64,000 bases of DNA from Methanosarcina barkeri MS (GCF_000970025.1 NZ_CP009528.1:1847168-1911167); one strand, 5' to 3'. Numbered from the stretch's first letter, positions 1 to 9,068 are shown. Program-made: numbers and translations. The notes: generated from the letters alone by a model not told the origin.

Positions 1-2
1 GT

Positions 3-1754
3 GAAAGAGCCTTCTTTGATGAAGTTTTAATGAATCTTTTTGTGTCATATTACGAAGAAAGTAGAAAAACTGAAAATATTTGGGAACAAATCAAAGTTGA
101 TAATAACAAATTACATCCACTAGCTGAGATATTGTTAAAATTAAAAAAGCTAAATTTTGATAAGGATGTTTTAACCGGAAATATTCTACAAAAAATTCTC
201 GCTAAGACTCAGTTTTTTAATCTAACTTTAATAACAAACAATGTTTCATTATACATCCGTATACGTAAGTTCCTAATAAACTATCGAGAGAAACTTCATA
301 ATGAAAATATATTTTTGGAAATTCAATTAAATGATGAGGAAATTGTTGAGAATATAAGTTTTGAGGATACTTTTGAAAACAATTTTTTAAATGTTTTCTG
401 CAAAGAACTACACCAATCTTTAAATGTAAATTTCAAAGATGCCTATGTAGATGCGTTAGTGGCAATTATTTTAAATCAGGATATTAATTTCAGGGACGAA
501 GTATGCAAGATCGCATCAAGAAATGATGAAGCCGTATATGTTTTGATGGCCTATCACGATTTACGTAAACAAAAAGGAGAAGGAAACGAACAGTTTTTAC
601 TCTCCAATATCTTTGATCAAGGTGAAACGCCTTCCCAGATGAAAGAAAAGATTGAAATCGACCAAGGAAGTAAGAAGACATATCAATATTTTAAATTGGG
701 TTTATCTAGAGGGGAATGGTATGAGTCGAGTCAAATAATAACCCAAAAAATGATTAAAGAACTTTCAGACAGAATAGACCATGAACAAAAATATCGTTCT
801 CTCAAAATTGCATTTACAAAAGTTCTAACAAAAGTAAATATAAATACTTTAGATAAAGCGGTTGATGCAGGACTTTTTTCTGTATACTTGATTCTTACTT
901 CAAAACCTGCAAAAGGAAGGTTTCTAGATAATATAGTGGATAAACTTTCAGTTAGAAGTAATAAATGCGAAAAAAGGAAAAAAGGAACTTCAACTAGAAG
1001 TTATGATACTGATATAGTTGAATCTTTTAAATCAAAATTTGGAATTTCACTGCTTTTTGATTCAAGCACTCCAATATATGATTTTGAGAAATACTCTGCA
1101 TCTACTAGAATTGGTATACTTGATAAAAAAATTTCATTTACTACTTTTGTTGATAGGATAAATAAAGACATTGAGAAGTTATTGAAAGCAGAGAATGAAA
1201 AAGATCCTACTAAGAAGTGGGAAGATATAGGTTTTATAGTGTTGAGAATTAGTCCTTCAAAGTATAGTTTTGGAATAATGAATGAAAAAATAGAAAAAAC
1301 TTGCAATGTTACATCAACAAATTTAGATATTGCAAAAAAAATTGCAACACTTGCTTCAGATTATCTTTCAGATGCTGAAAAGACAGTTATCTCTACTTTT
1401 GATAATACTGTAAATCTTGTAGATATAATTGAGCAGCTTACTATTTTTGACTTCATGTCACCAGTAGTACAAAAAGAATTTAGTAAATATAATAGTTTCT
1501 TAAAGGATGAAGACTTAAGAGTTTCTATTTACAAATGTTTGGAAGAGAATGGCATTGATTCTTTCAAACAGTTAAGTATTTTCCTTCATCATGATAAAGA
1601 ATTAAAAAATAAACTCAAAAACTCTTTCTCTTCTTGTCTAGATAGCTTGTATTTTACCAAAAGAAGATCAAGACTCAATAAGAGTACACAAGAAGTTTTT
1701 GTTAATGAATTTTTGGATACACTAGAATCATTAAATGAAATTTGGAATATGTAA
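3..1754 (+). CDS. Hypothetical protein, AT-rich, 5' end outside the window
   Basis: I do not recognise this protein. The frame is already open at the window edge, and the first ATG (position 30) has no Shine-Dalgarno, so translation very probably begins upstream; at least 574 residues remain. The chain is rich in Lys, Glu, Asn and Ile, with no signal peptide, membrane segment or obvious metal or nucleotide motif. The C-terminal third is dense in charged helices (ends with sequence ESLNEIWNM). Codon use is markedly more AT-rich than the genes to its right, and a decayed integrase lies about 300 bp downstream on the other strand. Both suggest acquired DNA. A defence or mobile-element role is only a guess from that context. 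Confidence 0.75.
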   Translation, partial: ERAFFDEVLMNLFVSYYEESRKTENIWEQIKVDNNKLHPLAEILLKLKKLNFDKDVLTGNILQKILAKTQFFNLTLITNNVSLYIRIRKFLINYREKLHNENIFLEIQLNDEEIVENISFEDTFENNFLNVFCKELHQSLNVNFKDAYVDALVAIILNQDINFRDEVCKIASRNDEAVYVLMAYHDLRKQKGEGNEQFLLSNIFDQGETPSQMKEKIEIDQGSKKTYQYFKLGLSRGEWYESSQIITQKMIKELSDRIDHEQKYRSLKIAFTKVLTKVNINTLDKAVDAGLFSVYLILTSKPAKGRFLDNIVDKLSVRSNKCEKRKKGTSTRSYDTDIVESFKSKFGISLLFDSSTPIYDFEKYSASTRIGILDKKISFTTFVDRINKDIEKLLKAENEKDPTKKWEDIGFIVLRISPSKYSFGIMNEKIEKTCNVTSTNLDIAKKIATLASDYLSDAEKTVISTFDNTVNLVDIIEQLTIFDFMSPVVQKEFSKYNSFLKDEDLRVSIYKCLEENGIDSFKQLSIFLHHDKELKNKLKNSFSSCLDSLYFTKRRSRLNKSTQEVFVNEFLDTLESLNEIWNM

Positions 1755-1755
1755 T

Positions 1756-1776
1756 TCAGGGGTTAAGAACCTCTGA
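1756..1776 (+). terminator. Stem-loop after the first gene
   Basis: Two bases after the stop codon, a 9-bp arm (1756-1764) pairs with 1768-1776 across a 3-base loop, with one G-U pair. It is likely a transcription or mRNA 3'-end hairpin. No strong T-run follows directly. From 1777 to 2056 I see no gene. Confidence 0.45.
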
Positions 1777-2056
1777 AAGATAATTTTAATAGCTTAGAGC
1801 TAATTCCCAGCTTTTTATACCTAGATTAATATTTGTTTTATAACTTCATATTAAACTGTCTCTCTCTTTATTTCCTTGACTTTGGACTTTAACCTCTTGT
1901 GGCCAAGTTTTCCCAGGCTTTAATCCTCCCCAAAACATGGCTGTTAAGGGTGAAAAGCTTATCACTTTTGGCCATAGAGGATATGCACAAATATCCCAAC
2001 AACTGGGCCGGCGCGAAGCTTAACGGTCGCTGGGTAGTAGTCCACACGTAGTTAAT

Positions 2057-2700
2057 TTACACGAGTTGTATAGCCCGAGCACCTGTTTTACCTTTAGGAA
2101 AAGTTAGCTTGCAGCTATGACTATTGAAATTTACATCCTTGACTCTATATGGAATCAGTTTTCCAAGCCTACCGCCAGACTCATACAGGACAGCAATGAT
2201 TGCCCTGTTTTTGGTTCCAGTTGCGGTATCAATCAGATATGCGACCTCTTCCTCAGTCAAAATATCTTCTGGCAACTTTCGGGTCACCACACCACGATTA
2301 ATTTTCAGACTTTCTGCAAGCTTACGTATGCCTGGCTGCTCGAGTTCTTCACTAAGATAGTTGAGGAACTTTTTAGCGCCGAGCTTGTACATATTTTTTC
2401 TGCTCTCTGACAGGCGTTTGCCTTTACTAGTTCGCTTGCATATATAGGTATCAAGGGCTTCAAGAAAATCGAGGATGTCATTTTTGTGAGCTGATCAAAA
2501 TCTGTTCGAACATGCGCAACAAAAAAGTTGCAACCTCAAAGTTGTTTATCGTAGTCCGCATTTTAGTGCCAGAGAGCTTCACCGATCGGACATAAATTCT
2601 CACAAGCTCCCGGTCCCTTCCAGAGACACCTGCTACTTTGTAAATTTAATATAGTGCTTTAGCGTCGTGTCAAATGTGTCGTCAGGCGTGTTGATTATGA
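2057..2700 (-). pseudogene. Decayed archaeal tyrosine recombinase (integrase)
   Basis: On the minus strand the pieces read as a SAM-like N-terminal DNA-binding domain followed by the start of the catalytic domain. The last piece (2392-2057) contains LPEDILTEEEVAYLID, then LYESGGRLGKL with the first catalytic Arg, and PKGKTGARAIQLV. It stops there, so the HxxR and Tyr motifs are missing. Upstream, in-frame coding continues past the first ATG (NDILDFLEALDTY), then needs frame changes near 2490-2500 and near 2645 to reach further integrase-like sequence (YVRSVKLSG, TFDTTLKHYIKF). At least two frameshifts plus loss of the C-terminal half make it non-functional. It marks a former integration event next to the AT-rich unknown gene. 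Confidence 0.8.
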
Positions 2701-2765
2701 ATAACAATAATTATATATAGTTCAATTTATACGTAATTTTATATAAAGTTTATCAACAAAAAAAC

Positions 2766-2820
2766 TTTTTCCAAAAAAGTTTTATCAAAAATATTTTTTC
2801 CAAAAAAGTTTTATCAAAAA
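2766..2820. repeat. 26-bp direct repeat in AT-rich gap
   Basis: A 26-bp sequence (2766-2791) is repeated exactly at 2795-2820. The gap 2701-2970 is otherwise A/T-rich and holds shorter echoes near 2885-2960 (for example TATGAATAACAGGA twice), just before the metallophosphoesterase. No gene is seen in the gap. Confidence 0.7.
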
Positions 2821-2970
2821 ACCTTGTTAGAAAAAAAGCTTACAAAAAATACATGGCAAGATCTTTTTGAATAATTATGAATAATAAGACTTCTACAAAC
2901 AAGCGTGAGTAATAAGACCCTTACTAATAGTTATGAATAACAGGATTATGAATAACAGGACCTGATAAAA

Positions 2971-3630
2971 ATGAAGATACTGGCTATTTCTGACCCCCAC
3001 GGGGATTATTCGAAGATAAAAGAAATGATTGAAAAGGCAGGGGATTTTGACCTTGTAGTCATTGCCGGGGACATTACCAATTTTGGGCCCGATGAGAAGG
3101 TTGAAGAATTAATGGAAATGTTTGACAAACCTGTACTTGCGATTCCGGGTAATTGCGACTATAAGAGCATCTTAAAAGCCCTTGACGCTTCTAAAGCTAC
3201 TAACCTGCACGGAAAAGCCGAACAAATAGGAAATATCAGGTTTATAGGTCTGGGCGGCTCAAATCCCACCCCTTTCAATGCTCCCTTTGAGTTATCCGAA
3301 GAAGAAATTGAAAATTCCCTTGAAGGAATGGTCTGCTCTGCCGAAAATGACAAAGATTGCGACACCATAGTGCTTCTGACGCATGCCCCACCTTACGGTG
3401 CAAGGGATGAACTTCCTTTCGGACACGTGGGCAGCACAGCTATCCAGAAATTCCTTGACCGGGTTGACCTGATCGTCTGCGGGCACATCCATGAGGCAAA
3501 AGGCCTGGAGAAGGTTGGAAAGACTGTGGTGGTAAACCCTGGCGAAGCATGTAAAGGTTCCTGCACACTGATAACCCTCGGAGAAAAGGAGGAAAACAAA
3601 CCTATTGAGGTTGAATTTATAGAGGTGTAA
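2971..3630 (+). CDS. Calcineurin-like metallophosphoesterase
   Basis: This is a 219-residue cytoplasmic phosphoesterase with a two-metal centre; the substrate is unknown. The motif series is complete: DPHGD at residues 8-12, AGDITNFG near 32, GNCD near 61, THAPPYG near 138 and GHIHE near 167, with a late NPGE. These supply the Asp, His and Asn ligands of the family. The size matches the small YfcE/MJ-type archaeal branch that cleaves phosphodiesters or phosphomonoesters. It stands alone: upstream is a repeat-rich AT gap, and downstream is a 680-bp gap with a 14-bp array. The start is the first ATG, in a GATAAAAATG context, and the domain begins directly after it. Confidence 0.9.
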   Translation: MKILAISDPHGDYSKIKEMIEKAGDFDLVVIAGDITNFGPDEKVEELMEMFDKPVLAIPGNCDYKSILKALDASKATNLHGKAEQIGNIRFIGLGGSNPTPFNAPFELSEEEIENSLEGMVCSAENDKDCDTIVLLTHAPPYGARDELPFGHVGSTAIQKFLDRVDLIVCGHIHEAKGLEKVGKTVVVNPGEACKGSCTLITLGEKEENKPIEVEFIEV

Positions 3631-3898
3631 AATAACAAGATTCAATAATAGCCAAACCTCAAGTTCTAATCAGCTTCAGTCAGGTTTGGAAAATTTTCCC
3701 AGGTATATCAGGTGTAGCAGTTGCCTGAAAGAATATTACACAGGTTTAATACACTCTGAACCTTTTCCTGTTTTTTGGGACTAAATTCATTACCTGGAAA
3801 ATCCATACTATATAATTATATTTTATTTTAGCTCACTCTGTTTACTTTACCTTAAGGAAAAATCCATTTTGCTAACCCACAATTATTCATTTGCCTTT

Positions 3899-4052
3899 GT
3901 TGAGTTGCTTTCGTTGAGTTGCTTTCATTGAGTTGCTTTCGTTGAGTTGCCTTCGTTGAGTTGCTTTCGTTGAGTTGCTTTCGTTGAGTTGCTTTCGTTG
4001 AGTTGCCTTCGTTGAGTTGCTTTCGTTGAGTTGCTCTCGTTGAGTTGCTTTC
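3899..4052. repeat. 14-bp tandem array, 11 copies
   Basis: Eleven contiguous copies of GTTGAGTTGCTTTC occur, with single-base variants in copies 3, 4, 8 and 10. The period of 14 gives long reading frames on both strands, but these are low-complexity and have no ribosome site. The array lies in the 685-bp gap between the phosphoesterase and the MgtC-like gene. Confidence 0.95.
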
Positions 4053-4315
4053 GTTATATACTTGTATAAAAAAAGCTGATGTTTGATTAAAAGCGCTTTG
4101 AGAGACGGAAATAAAAGGATTAAATGGTAGATGTCGGAGCAAATGTACAAATAGAATACTTAAATAAGTCTTAGAAATATTAATAGAAATTTAATAGAAA
4201 CATTATTCGAAGTTTCTTGGAACTTGACTCTGGATTTTATAAACCGAAAAATTGTAGAGGTTGAGCTACGGACGTCATAGAGGAGTTTGGTTTTGATCCG
4301 GTTTTTCTGGATTTC

Positions 4316-5548
4316 ATGACAAAACTTGCTATAGCCTTTCTGATAGGGATAATGGTAGGTATAGAAAGGGAGCATAGAGGTATTGAACATGAAATTTTTG
4401 CCGGGGTGAGAACCTACAGCATAACCTGTATAACAGGTATGTTAGCTGCTTTCGTGAGTGAGTCAAAAGGACCGGGTTTTGTCTATGTAGCTGCGCTCTT
4501 TTTCGGAGCAATCTGCTGCATAATCACCTATTCCAAGATATTCCTCTTTAAACGAATAGGAGTCACCAGTCCTATCAGTCTTTTTTTCATTTTCGTTATG
4601 GGAGTACTTGTTGGCTATGATTATGGCCTGTTTGCTATTATTTCTTCAATAGTTGTGGCTTTTCTTCTAATCCAGAAACAGCCTCTTCACCAGTTTGCAG
4701 GAAACCTGACTAAGGATGAACTCTATAATGCCGTACAGTTTCTGGCTGTGACTTTTATACTTTATCCAGTGGTGCCGGATAGGGAGTTTTACGGAGTTAT
4801 AAATTTCAGGTCTGCAATACTTATTGTAATTCTTGTTTCCCTTATCAGTTTTTTAAGTTATGTGCTCCTGAGAAAGTTCGGCACAAAGCGTGGGATCTGT
4901 TATTCAGGCTTTGTAGGTGGCTTTGTGAACAGTGAGGCAACAACAGCCGCGCTTGCAGGTCTCTCAAAAAGAGTGGATGAAATGGCTGATCCTGTGCTTA
5001 CCGGAATCCTGCTCTGTAATATTTCCATGCTCATCCGGAATCTTGTATTAGCCCTGATTGTTGACACAACTGGCCAGACAACTCTTCGTATGCTTCCTCC
5101 CCAGGCAGTGATCATCCTTGCTTCCGTAGCAATAGTTCTCAGGTATGATAAAAAATTTTGTCCAGTAGATGGAGGAGAACTTAAAATTGAATCTCCTTTC
5201 TCACTTGGGCAGGCGTTTAAATTCGGCTTTGCTTTTACCGTCATTCTGATAGTAGGAAGCTTTGCTTATAAAGTCGCAGGAACTGCTGGAATTTACGTCA
5301 CTGCCCTAGGCGCTCTTGTTAGCAGTTCGGGAGTGATTGTTTCGGTAACCTTACTTGCAGTAAGTGGAAATATTTCCTGTGCAACCGCAGCGAACACTGC
5401 AGTGCTTGCAAGCCTTATTAGCACGATTAACAAGATCCTGCTGTCGAAAATCTCCGGTTCTCCCAGCCTTTTCACTCTTGCAAAGAAGAGTTTCGGGATA
5501 ATTACAGTTATAGGGACTCTTGCTTTACTTTTATGGAACTTAGTGTGA
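4316..5548 (+). CDS. MgtC/SapB + DUF4010 membrane protein
   Basis: This is a 410-residue integral membrane protein. The N-terminal third is an MgtC/SapB-type domain (LIGIMVGIEREH near residue 9, then GVRTYSITCITG near 30). The rest is a DUF4010 domain with the glycine-rich GFVGGFVNSEATTAAL segment near 197. About ten to twelve hydrophobic segments are visible. The family is membrane-bound with unclear transport function. The family-like sequence appears to continue about 12 codons upstream of this ATG (a GAGGAG site lies at 4280-4285), but no ATG, GTG or TTG is in frame there before a TGA at 4262. The true start may therefore be non-standard; ATG 4316 is the safe choice. It stands alone. Confidence 0.88.
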   Translation: MTKLAIAFLIGIMVGIEREHRGIEHEIFAGVRTYSITCITGMLAAFVSESKGPGFVYVAALFFGAICCIITYSKIFLFKRIGVTSPISLFFIFVMGVLVGYDYGLFAIISSIVVAFLLIQKQPLHQFAGNLTKDELYNAVQFLAVTFILYPVVPDREFYGVINFRSAILIVILVSLISFLSYVLLRKFGTKRGICYSGFVGGFVNSEATTAALAGLSKRVDEMADPVLTGILLCNISMLIRNLVLALIVDTTGQTTLRMLPPQAVIILASVAIVLRYDKKFCPVDGGELKIESPFSLGQAFKFGFAFTVILIVGSFAYKVAGTAGIYVTALGALVSSSGVIVSVTLLAVSGNISCATAANTAVLASLISTINKILLSKISGSPSLFTLAKKSFGIITVIGTLALLLWNLV

Positions 5549-5682
5549 ACAGGATCTGACACGGATTTGTGCTTACATTATAATCTTTTATTATCTTTCA
5601 GTTCTATTATTGCCTCTTAGGTTTGTTATTTATCATAGCTGCAAAGCTGAGAGAGTTTCTTTTTTCACGTGAATTCTGGGAG

Positions 5683-5882
5683 AGACTCAGTACCAAAATC
5701 TAGTGATGAATGTAAAATTCAAAATCACTAGATTTTGTAATTGGTCACAATCCTTGTGATACAACTTTGTGGTTGAGGTCTTTAGATCTCGAATATTGAT
5801 TTTAATGAAAGCCAGATTTTTCTTGCTAATTCAGATTTTCAATCAAAAAAATACAAAAATCACTGGATTTTGGACCAGAGTC
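5683..5882. mobile_element. MITE-like element with nested inverted repeats
   Basis: The left arm (5683-5707) and right arm (5859-5882) form an imperfect terminal inverted repeat of about 24 bp around GACTC...CCAAAATC.AGTGAT. Inside, 5694-5707 also pairs perfectly over 14 bp with 5724-5737. About 200 bp long and without coding capacity, it looks like a non-autonomous element, or it may act as a terminator for the gene before it. Confidence 0.5.
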
Positions 5883-5919
5883 CTGGAGAGAATGATAAAT
5901 TAACGGGTTTAGGTTTCAC

Positions 5920-6249
5920 TCAGCAAAACTGCGCCCAATATCGGTGTGCTTTGACGTAACTTCCCCATAGTACGAAATCATTCCATTCTTCAAGCTCGAT
6001 CTCTGCTTCTCTCAAATAGACCTTATTTTGAAAAGTTGAAAAATCCATGTCGTACTTCTGCTTCATTTCAGCTATTTTCTTGTCGTAGTAACCGGCTTTT
6101 TGTTCAGCCTTGTTATGCACAAAACCCTGTAAGATTTCTTGCTCGTCTTTGTTTAAACCGATTTTGGCCATACTATCTATAGGCTCAAGGAGTTTTCCAG
6201 GCATTTTTATATAACGACTATAATGACAATATTCAATGGTTTCCCCCAT
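5920..6249 (-). CDS. Small hypothetical protein, possibly antitoxin-like
   Basis: This is a 109-residue soluble protein on the minus strand. It starts at ATG 6249 and ends with AHRYWAQFC. The middle is helical and Lys/Glu-rich (KAEQKAGYYDKKIAEMKQKY), followed by MDFSTFQNKV and an EEWNDFVLWGSY segment. The pattern of a helical linker, a 'kYgmdf..F' turn and an acidic W-containing end resembles small archaeal and cyanobacterial antitoxin-type proteins. That is a resemblance of pattern only, and no toxin-like frame lies next to it. It is bounded by the MITE-like element and a 900-bp AT-rich gap. Confidence 0.6.
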   Translation of the reverse strand: MGETIEYCHYSRYIKMPGKLLEPIDSMAKIGLNKDEQEILQGFVHNKAEQKAGYYDKKIAEMKQKYDMDFSTFQNKVYLREAEIELEEWNDFVLWGSYVKAHRYWAQFC

Positions 6250-6860
6250 ATTATCACCTATAATTATTATTATTATTTTTATTATTCTGTCCCTTTAATA
6301 TAAATGTATTTGTGTGCTTCCTCAGTTTTAAGTAAGTTATCTAGAGTTAAATAAAAATAAACTTATAAATTAGGAAATATCCTTTACAAACTCACATATT
6401 AATATTTTATCAATTGTTTTGTTGAATTTATGTATTTGAAAATTTATAAAGTTTGTGGAAAAATCTGTATATATTATGGAAATTCGGACTATGAAAATTC
6501 TGACACCCAGAGATTCAAGCTTCTGCCGCTGGTTAGAGAAAAATAAAACTTTAAAACTGAAATGTAATAAGAGGGGGAAAAATATAAATTTTCTATTTTG
6601 TAGAGGTCTTCAGAACTAATAAATAGAAATGAAACAGTTATTCTATTTTTTCTGCGGTTGAAAATCCATTAAATAAAGAAGATACAACTTTGTAGATAGT
6701 CATTACACTTTATTTATATAATATTATTGTTCGGCTTTAAAATATTTTATTCTAGGCTGTCTTTTGTTAATAAGCAATTTTTCATATAAATAATTTAAAA
6801 TAATTATAAGAATAATTGAGTAACTACTGGGAGAATTATTTATTGTAACATGAAAGGAAT

Positions 6861-6894
6861 TTGATTGACGCTAGTTAATTGCTAGCGGAATCAA
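6861..6894. promoter_or_regulatory. Imperfect palindrome in long AT-rich gap
   Basis: TTGATTGACGCTAG (6861-6874) pairs with 6882-6894, with one base bulged, over a 7-base loop. It could be an operator or hairpin. It is the only clear structure in 6250-7153, which is otherwise AT-rich with no gene I can support. Confidence 0.35.
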
Positions 6895-7153
6895 CTCAAA
6901 TTTTGTGATCCCAGGATAATAAAATCTCTAGATTATGTATATGTTATCAATATATGTTATCAAATTTGATCCCGTTGATGTTTTATTGGTCAGAGGGATG
7001 GGAAAAACTGTCAATGTATCTAAAAAGTTGGCAGGAGCAATCTGAACATAAATAAAAATTGGGAATCCTTTGAAAGGTGATAAATATTTAATCAATAAAT
7101 ATAAAAATTATTATAAATTGTTATAAGTATAAATGATTTAGGAGTTGAATCTA

Positions 7154-7276
7154 ATGACTCAACATAAAGAAGAAATAAAAGAAGAAACAAAGAAAGAAGA
7201 AGTCAAAGTTGAACCGATACACCCCTCTGAACAAAGAGGAGGTAAAAAGAAAGGTCTTCTTGACACCTGTAAGTAA
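7154..7276 (+). CDS. Small Lys/Glu-rich peptide, 40 aa
   Basis: ATG 7154 follows an AGGAG site at about 7140-7144 and runs 40 codons to TAA. The N-terminal half is almost only Lys, Glu and Thr. The C-terminal half contains HPSEQRGGKKKGLLDTCK with a single Cys near the end. I do not know the family. The good ribosome site, the distinct C-terminal half and the position at the head of a row of small redox or zinc proteins make it a credible gene, although composition alone could mislead. Confidence 0.55.
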   Translation: MTQHKEEIKEETKKEEVKVEPIHPSEQRGGKKKGLLDTCK

Positions 7277-7589
7277 GCAGGCTCTTATCCGCTAGTGGGT
7301 GAGTCTTCAATAAAATCAAAAAATAAGCACACCATATTTGTGAAAAAACATATAAAAATATTATTAGTGCTTTGTTCTTTGATAATTCTTCCACATCTTC
7401 CACAGTAAATAAAGACAAATGTATTTTAAGATCTCATCCATAGCGAATATAATTTTTTGCCATTTCAGTTTTCAGAAAATCAGCTTTGAATTTTGGATTA
7501 TTCTCTAAAAACTGTATCAGTATAGCAATGGGAAAGTTTAATTAAAATGCTTTGAGATAATAACTTAAAGGAACCAGGGTGAAAGGTTT

Positions 7590-7718
7590 ATGGGCGTATC
7601 TGCTAAAGGAGAAAGATATCTTTGTGAGATATGTGGTAACGAAGTTGTAGTAGAAGAAGTAGGTGGAGGAACTCTTGTTTGTTGCGGCCAGGAAATGACT
7701 CTTGTTGATAATAAATGA
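7590..7718 (+). CDS. Desulforedoxin-like rubredoxin-fold protein, 42 aa
   Basis: This 42-residue protein has the four cysteines of desulforedoxin: YLCEICGNEV (C12, C15) and TLVCCGQEM (adjacent C31, C32) after a GGG turn. In this family the Cys4 set binds one iron and the protein transfers electrons. The same domain forms the N-terminus of desulfoferrodoxin (superoxide reductase). Here it stands alone, without the SOR domain. An AGGGTGAAAGG stretch precedes ATG 7590. Its neighbours are the charged peptide and two DUF2180 zinc proteins, all on the plus strand, so an oxidative-stress or redox role is likely. Confidence 0.88.
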   Translation: MGVSAKGERYLCEICGNEVVVEEVGGGTLVCCGQEMTLVDNK

Positions 7719-7814
7719 AGTCATCCGTATAATTTAATTAATAAATTATACTTTAATGCATTTTAACAAATTTTCGGATAAATAAACAACTTTTTCTTAC
7801 CTGGAGGATAGCTT

Positions 7815-8045
7815 ATGAAATGCTATGAATGCGCTAAAGAAGGCAAAGATACGGACGCAGTTGGGATTTGTATTGCGTGTGGTAGAGGGGTTTGCAAAGA
7901 GCACCTTATTCGTGAGGAAACTCCTGCTTGGGAAGGGAGTTATCCAATTGAACTGAAGCCTGACATTGAGCACATTAAAAGAATTATGTGCCAATCTTGC
8001 CATGAAGCTCTGAAGGAAAACTGCCTATTTAATGAGGTTTGTTGA
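7815..8045 (+). CDS. DUF2180 zinc-binding protein (copy 1)
   Basis: This is a 76-residue Cys-rich protein of the archaeal DUF2180 family. Residues 3-6 form MKCYEC, residues 19-27 form CIACGRGVC followed by KEH, and a further CQSC lies near residue 58. The pattern is a B-box-like double zinc site; the function is not known. GGAGGA lies 8-13 bases before ATG. The next gene, a paralogue, begins 11 bp after this stop, so the two are co-transcribed. The copies share the CYxCA start and the VGxCIxCGxGxC core but differ in the loop (EGSYPIELKPD here). Confidence 0.85.
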   Translation: MKCYECAKEGKDTDAVGICIACGRGVCKEHLIREETPAWEGSYPIELKPDIEHIKRIMCQSCHEALKENCLFNEVC

Positions 8046-8056
8046 GGTGATAAAGA

Positions 8057-8278
8057 ATGATGAAGTGTTATGATTGCGCTGAAGAAAATAAAGAAAACGA
8101 GGCAGTAGGGGTTTGCATCGTCTGTGGAAAAGGTCTCTGTATAGATCATATCAAAGAAGTAGAGTTACCTATGAAAGGAGGATATCCACTTCCCCATTTG
8201 ACACTAAAGAAAGATCTTCCCAGAATGATGTGTCGTGAGTGCATTGATGCCACTATTGGGGACATAGGCTGCGTCTAA
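8057..8278 (+). CDS. DUF2180 zinc-binding protein (copy 2)
   Basis: This 73-residue paralogue of the preceding gene keeps MKCYDCAEENK, VGVCIVCGKGLCIDH and a C-terminal MCREC. The start may be ATG 8057 or the adjacent ATG 8060; a GAGGTGA site precedes both. The pair in tandem suggests a recent duplication or two zinc proteins that work together. No DNA-binding domain or enzyme motif is visible beyond the zinc ligands. Confidence 0.85.
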   Translation: MMKCYDCAEENKENEAVGVCIVCGKGLCIDHIKEVELPMKGGYPLPHLTLKKDLPRMMCRECIDATIGDIGCV

Positions 8279-8526
8279 AAAGCTGGTTTTAAATTTTGAT
8301 AGTTTATTCCGTAGACTGAAGGCTTATTTCCTCTTTAATTCTATTGGCATTATTTCCTTGTCCCTAAATACTAATCTAGAGTGTTTGAAAATCATTTAGA
8401 ACGGGCTCAATCAAAAAATCATCTATAAATTTATAGTTGTACCGTTCTTTATTTGCCAGTCAAGTCTTAAATATAAAAAAAACATCTGATCTTTCTACAT
8501 ATTATTCAATAGGTAGGTGACATAAT

Positions 8527-8874
8527 TTGGCAGACCATAAAACAGTAACAGAGAGTATAGAAAAGAAAATGGGATTTAAGCCCCAGATCTTAGAAACACT
8601 TGAAGAACTTGATCCTGATTTTCTTACAAAGTACAGACGTTGTGATGGAAAATTATTATCTGATGGAGCTCTGCCTGCAAAAACAAAAATCCTTATGGCT
8701 CTTGCAGTTGTGGCATCTAAGCAGTGTGAGGCCTGTACAGTGGCACAGATGAAAAGTGCTCTTAATCATGGAGTTACTAAGGAAGAAATCATGGAAGCTA
8801 TGGAAGTTATCTTTATCACCTCAGGAGCTCCGGCTGTTGCTGCTTGTCGTGAAGCCCTGAAATTATTGAAATAA
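8527..8874 (+). CDS. Carboxymuconolactone decarboxylase/AhpD-like protein
   Basis: This 115-residue protein has the CMD fold: a helical repeat with the CEAC pair at residues 67-70, followed by [22 protein letters not shown]. In AhpD-type members the CxxC and the nearby His support peroxidase or thiol-disulfide chemistry. Many archaeal copies are annotated only as CMD family. The start is TTG 8527 with AGGTGA six bases upstream. It ends the row of small redox proteins that begins at 7154, although 250 bp separates it from the second DUF2180 gene and it may have its own promoter. Confidence 0.88.
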   Translation: MADHKTVTESIEKKMGFKPQILETLEELDPDFLTKYRRCDGKLLSDGALPAKTKILMALAVVASKQCEACTVAQMKSALNHGVTKEEIMEAMEVIFITSGAPAVAACREALKLLK

Positions 8875-8930
8875 AACACTTAAAATATTTATTTAATTTA
8901 TTTTTTGTGAAATTATAGTTATAATAAGAA

Positions 8931-9068
8931 GGCTCTGTCAAGTCCTGGGTTAATGAAATATTTCTTCAAGAATAATAGAGTAAGAATTACAGTAAAAGCA
9001 ATCAATAGGTTATCAAAAAAAAGTACTTAGCTCATCTGATTTTTATGAACCTATGATTTGACAGAGTC
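8931..9068. mobile_element. MITE-like element
   Basis: Imperfect terminal inverted repeats of about 28 bp start with GGCTCTGTCAAG (8931) and end with TTTGACAGAGTCT (to 9069). The 138-bp unit has no coding capacity. It is probably a non-autonomous relative of an insertion sequence with CTCTGTCAA ends. The rest of the 8875-9390 gap shows nothing else. Confidence 0.6.

Noticed and set aside
1950-2051. Plus-strand 33-codon frame ending in NWAGAKLNGRWVVVHT
   Set aside because: No ribosome site and no family that I recognise; it faces the end of the integrase relic. It could be the tail of another decayed gene, but that cannot be supported.
3852-4150. Minus-strand open frames with NSTKATQRKQLNES repeats
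   Set aside because: They are translations of the 14-bp tandem array; all frames stay open because the unit contains no stop on that strand. No ribosome site or conserved domain.
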